A stretch of DNA of 33,994 nt from Cacconaster sp045641345 (GTDB lineage: Bacteria > Bacteroidota > Bacteroidia > Bacteroidales > UBA932): the NCBI GenBank assembly GCA_045641345.1, contig JAZUGR010000029.1, positions 1-33,994 of the forward strand, given 5' to 3'. This document shows, piece by piece, positions 31,966 to 33,994 of the stretch; the first letter of the stretch is position 1, and each line of letters starts with the position of its first letter. Below the pieces are notes generated by a model, which was given only the letters and a program-made list of their open reading frames with translations, was not told the origin of the DNA and made no database searches. The translations under genes were made by a program, and so were the position numbers.

Positions 31966-33762
31966 ATGTTCCTTTCACTTGTTTCTCTTGTTGCGGGGCT
32001 TTCGGCTCCTGAAACAACTGACACCATCCAGCCTGTCACGGTAGTGGCCGACAGGGGTGTCGTGGTATCGCGTGTCGATACCGCCATCGTAAGCAATGCC
32101 ATCGACGTAACCGAGATTATGGAGCAGATTCCCGGGCTCCAGATCAGCGACGGAGGAGGTATGGCCGGGCTCAAGACCGTAAATCTGAGGGGTATGGGCG
32201 CTTCGAGCACTGCCATATATCTCGACGGGGTGAGGGTCGGCAATCTTCAGAGCGGGCAGACCGACCTGGGGATGCTCGATATGTGCAACCTCGCCTCCGC
32301 CACTGTCGATTATGCGCAGAACAGTGTTTCGTTCACAACGGCCAGGCCTGTTTTCGCTCCAGGCAGCCGCTTTGCCGGCAAGGCGGGCTTCACCGGGGGT
32401 TCATTCGCCACATTCGAGCCTTATGGCAGGTTCGACCTTAAGCTGTCGCCCGGGGTGTGTATGTCGGCCTCGGCTTCTGGTGTCATCAGCCGCGGCGATT
32501 TCCCCTATGGCGACGGTCTCAGGCGTGACAACAACGATATCCGCCAGATACGCACCGGCCTCGACTTCTGGGGCCTTGTAGGGGGTGGTGACTGGCATGC
32601 CAAAGTGTATTACAACGGCGCTCAAAGGGGTGCTCCCGGTTCGGTTGACTGGCCTTGCGAGGACAGGCAGAAAGACAGGAACGTACTGGCGCAGGGATTG
32701 CTCCGCAAGGGCTTCTCACGGCTGTATTCTCTTTCTCTGAGCGCCAAGGCCTCATACGACGATATGTTCTATTCGAGTTCGTGGAGCGACGACCGCTACC
32801 GTCAGACCGAGTTTCAGCTGAACTCATCCCACAAGTTCTCCGTTTCGCGCTGGTGCGATCTCTCGGCAGCCGTGGATATCCAGTGGGACGATCTTGTATC
32901 CACCGCCTGTGACGCATCCCGTTTCTCGCTGACCGCCGTCTCCTCGGCCGCTTTCAGGCCTGGTCGTTTCAGCGCCGACGTGGCGGTTGAATACTTCGGG
33001 GCTTTCGACCGGGGCGGGAAGGTCCGCAACTGCATCTCGCCTTCTTTGGATATCGGTTTCTCCGTGACCGAGTCTCTCGGCATTACGGCTTTCGGCCGCA
33101 GGGCGTACCGTGTGCCCACCTTCAACGAGCTCTACTACGTGGGCTTCGGCAACCCTGACCTTAAACCTGAGGATGCCTGGCTCACCGGTGTCGGCCTCGA
33201 CTGGAAATACTCTCCCTCCGGGGCGTGGAGCGTCTCGGCAAAGGCCGATGGATTCTACAATTATCTGAAAGACAAGATAGTCTCTGCTCCTACACCCGAA
33301 GACCCGGCCGTGTGGCAGCCCTACAACGTGGGGATAGCGCGCTCGATCGGTGCGGATCTTCAGGCCGGATTCGGATTCGCTTCAGGGCGGTGGAGTGCCG
33401 GCTTCAATGCCAGATATTCCTTTCAGGATGCCACCGACAGGACCCCCGACAGCTATACCTATGGGCAGAGGATTGCCTATATAGCCCGCAACACCGTGTG
33501 CCTCTCTGCCGATGGAGCTTTCGGCGGATGGTCGCTGAAGGTTGTGTGGAATTTCCGCGGCGGGAGATACGATTCCTACGGAGCGATGCCCGACTGGAAC
33601 ACACTCGATATAACTGCCGGAAAGGACTTCAGCCTTGGGAAGGGGATGGCGCTCGGATTGAAACTCCTTTCGCGCAACTTGACCGACTGCCGCTACGACC
33701 TTTCGAGCGGCTATCCGATGCCCGGCAGGGCATTCTACGGGGCCATAGAATACAGGTTTTAG
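31966..33762 (+). CDS. btuB: BtuB-like TonB-dependent cobalamin receptor
   Basis: 598 residues. A short signal peptide (MFLSLVSLVAGLSA) lacks the usual basic residues; an in-frame stop at 31939-31941 rules out an upstream start without a non-standard codon. Then a TonB-box/plug region (DTIQPVTVVADRGV; EIMEQIPGLQISDGGG...VNLRGMGASSTAIYLDGVRVG, to about residue 125) and a 22-strand type barrel with FGRRAYRVPTFNELYYVGFGNPDLKPE and a C-terminal phenylalanine (EYRF). No carboxypeptidase-like N-terminal extension is present, unlike SusC-type receptors. The B12 riboswitch upstream supports cobalamin or another corrinoid as ligand. No btuCDF genes are adjacent; the rRNA operon follows. Confidence 0.92.
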   Translation: MFLSLVSLVAGLSAPETTDTIQPVTVVADRGVVVSRVDTAIVSNAIDVTEIMEQIPGLQISDGGGMAGLKTVNLRGMGASSTAIYLDGVRVGNLQSGQTDLGMLDMCNLASATVDYAQNSVSFTTARPVFAPGSRFAGKAGFTGGSFATFEPYGRFDLKLSPGVCMSASASGVISRGDFPYGDGLRRDNNDIRQIRTGLDFWGLVGGGDWHAKVYYNGAQRGAPGSVDWPCEDRQKDRNVLAQGLLRKGFSRLYSLSLSAKASYDDMFYSSSWSDDRYRQTEFQLNSSHKFSVSRWCDLSAAVDIQWDDLVSTACDASRFSLTAVSSAAFRPGRFSADVAVEYFGAFDRGGKVRNCISPSLDIGFSVTESLGITAFGRRAYRVPTFNELYYVGFGNPDLKPEDAWLTGVGLDWKYSPSGAWSVSAKADGFYNYLKDKIVSAPTPEDPAVWQPYNVGIARSIGADLQAGFGFASGRWSAGFNARYSFQDATDRTPDSYTYGQRIAYIARNTVCLSADGAFGGWSLKVVWNFRGGRYDSYGAMPDWNTLDITAGKDFSLGKGMALGLKLLSRNLTDCRYDLSSGYPMPGRAFYGAIEYRF

Positions 33763-33799
33763 ACCGGGTGCAAAATATTTCGAAAAAAGTTCAAATAAT

Positions 33800-33830
33800 T
33801 TTGCAGAATAAGAAAAAGTATATACCTTTG
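33800..33830 (+). promoter_or_regulatory. rRNA operon promoter
   Basis: TTTG at 33800-33803, 19 nt, TACCTTTG at 33823-33830: full consensus. An A/T-rich stretch upstream (about 33770-33800) could act as an UP element. Confidence 0.9.
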
Positions 33831-33985
33831 CAACCCGCTTCGGAAAAGCGGAAAGTTCATTGAAAGACTGGAATGAAAGTACAAGCAAGTACCGACTTGG
33901 GAAACCAAGTCAGAAAGAGCGAAGCGTAATTCTTTTGAAAGGATAGATCAAGTCGAGGGTTGAGCTAAGAATTATATAGTAATAT
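33831..33985 (+). other. 16S rRNA leader
   Basis: The leader holds a first hairpin at the predicted start site (CCGCTT 33835-33840 with AAGCGG 33846-33851), a boxA-like GTTCATTGAAAG (33855-33866) that may serve antitermination, and a perfect 7-bp stem with a GAAA tetraloop (GACTTGG 33894-33900, CCAAGTC 33905-33911). No coding sequence is present. Confidence 0.75.
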
Positions 33986-33994
33986 ACAATGAAG
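33986..33994 (+). rRNA. rrs: 16S rRNA, first bases only
   Basis: The window ends with ACAATGAAG, which corresponds to positions 1-9 of 16S rRNA by E. coli numbering (AAATTGAAG) and normally precedes AGTTTGATCCTGGCTCAG. The promoter, boxA-like site and leader hairpins upstream support this. The gene continues beyond the window. Confidence 0.8.

Overview
The window looks like chromosomal DNA of a GC-rich member of the Bacteroidales. An Alistipes/Rikenellaceae-like genome is my guess from GC content and gene content; no marker gene here settles the genus. Four things point to the phylum. Promoters match the Bacteroidetes primary-sigma consensus TTTG-N19-TAnnTTTG, with the 19-nt spacing exact before tRNA-Gly, rpsO, tRNA-His and the rRNA operon. 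Shine-Dalgarno sequences are almost absent. The gene content is typical: rseC-rnfBCDGEA, SurA-like proteins next to an OstA-like protein, NifJ, and paired M23 peptidases. Intergenic spaces are short. Nearly everything is core genome; there is no transposase, integrase, phage, CRISPR or toxin system.

Layout. 1-1289: a partial gene of unknown function with 8-residue repeats, then a secreted HExxH metalloprotease that appears truncated; this end is more AT-rich than the rest. 1290-1692: tRNA-Gly, followed by a second copy of only its 3' end plus downstream hairpin. 1693-5187: an alpha/beta-hydrolase lipoprotein, two tandem M23 peptidases and a small MerR-type regulator. 5272-12952: zinc-ribbon coiled-coil protein, dnaB, rseC and the six Rnf genes, tightly packed and probably one transcription unit. 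12959-14319: rpsO and a radical SAM protein. 14306-16306: glyA (minus), a TrmH-family methyltransferase (plus) and tRNA-Pro (minus). 16363-19085: a small conserved protein (minus) divergent from pnp. 19313-24972: a CBS-less guaB, two SurA-like proteins and an OstA/LptA-like protein in one unit. 25141-26037: fabD (minus). 26125-31584: tRNA-Arg, a carboxyltransferase with a degenerate biotinyl domain, and nifJ. 31598-33762: tRNA-His, a cobalamin riboswitch and a BtuB-like receptor. 33800-33994: rRNA promoter and leader, ending on the first bases of 16S rRNA.

How the genes fit together. Rnf (ferredoxin:NAD+ oxidoreductase, ion pump) and NifJ (pyruvate:ferredoxin oxidoreductase) are the two halves of an anaerobic ferredoxin economy, and the carboxyltransferase beside nifJ acts at the pyruvate/oxaloacetate node. 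The SurA-like and OstA-like genes with fabD, the M23 peptidases and the BtuB receptor serve envelope biogenesis and uptake.

The less ordinary signals are: a three-copy intergenic hairpin family with an invariant apical core and covarying arms (19164-19240, 24977-25040, 25053-25127); tRNA-His apparently co-transcribed with a B12 riboswitch; a terminator-like hairpin that the tRNA-His start site cuts through; a duplicated tRNA-Gly 3' end; IMP dehydrogenase without CBS domains; and a carboxyltransferase whose biotinyl domain lacks the acceptor lysine.
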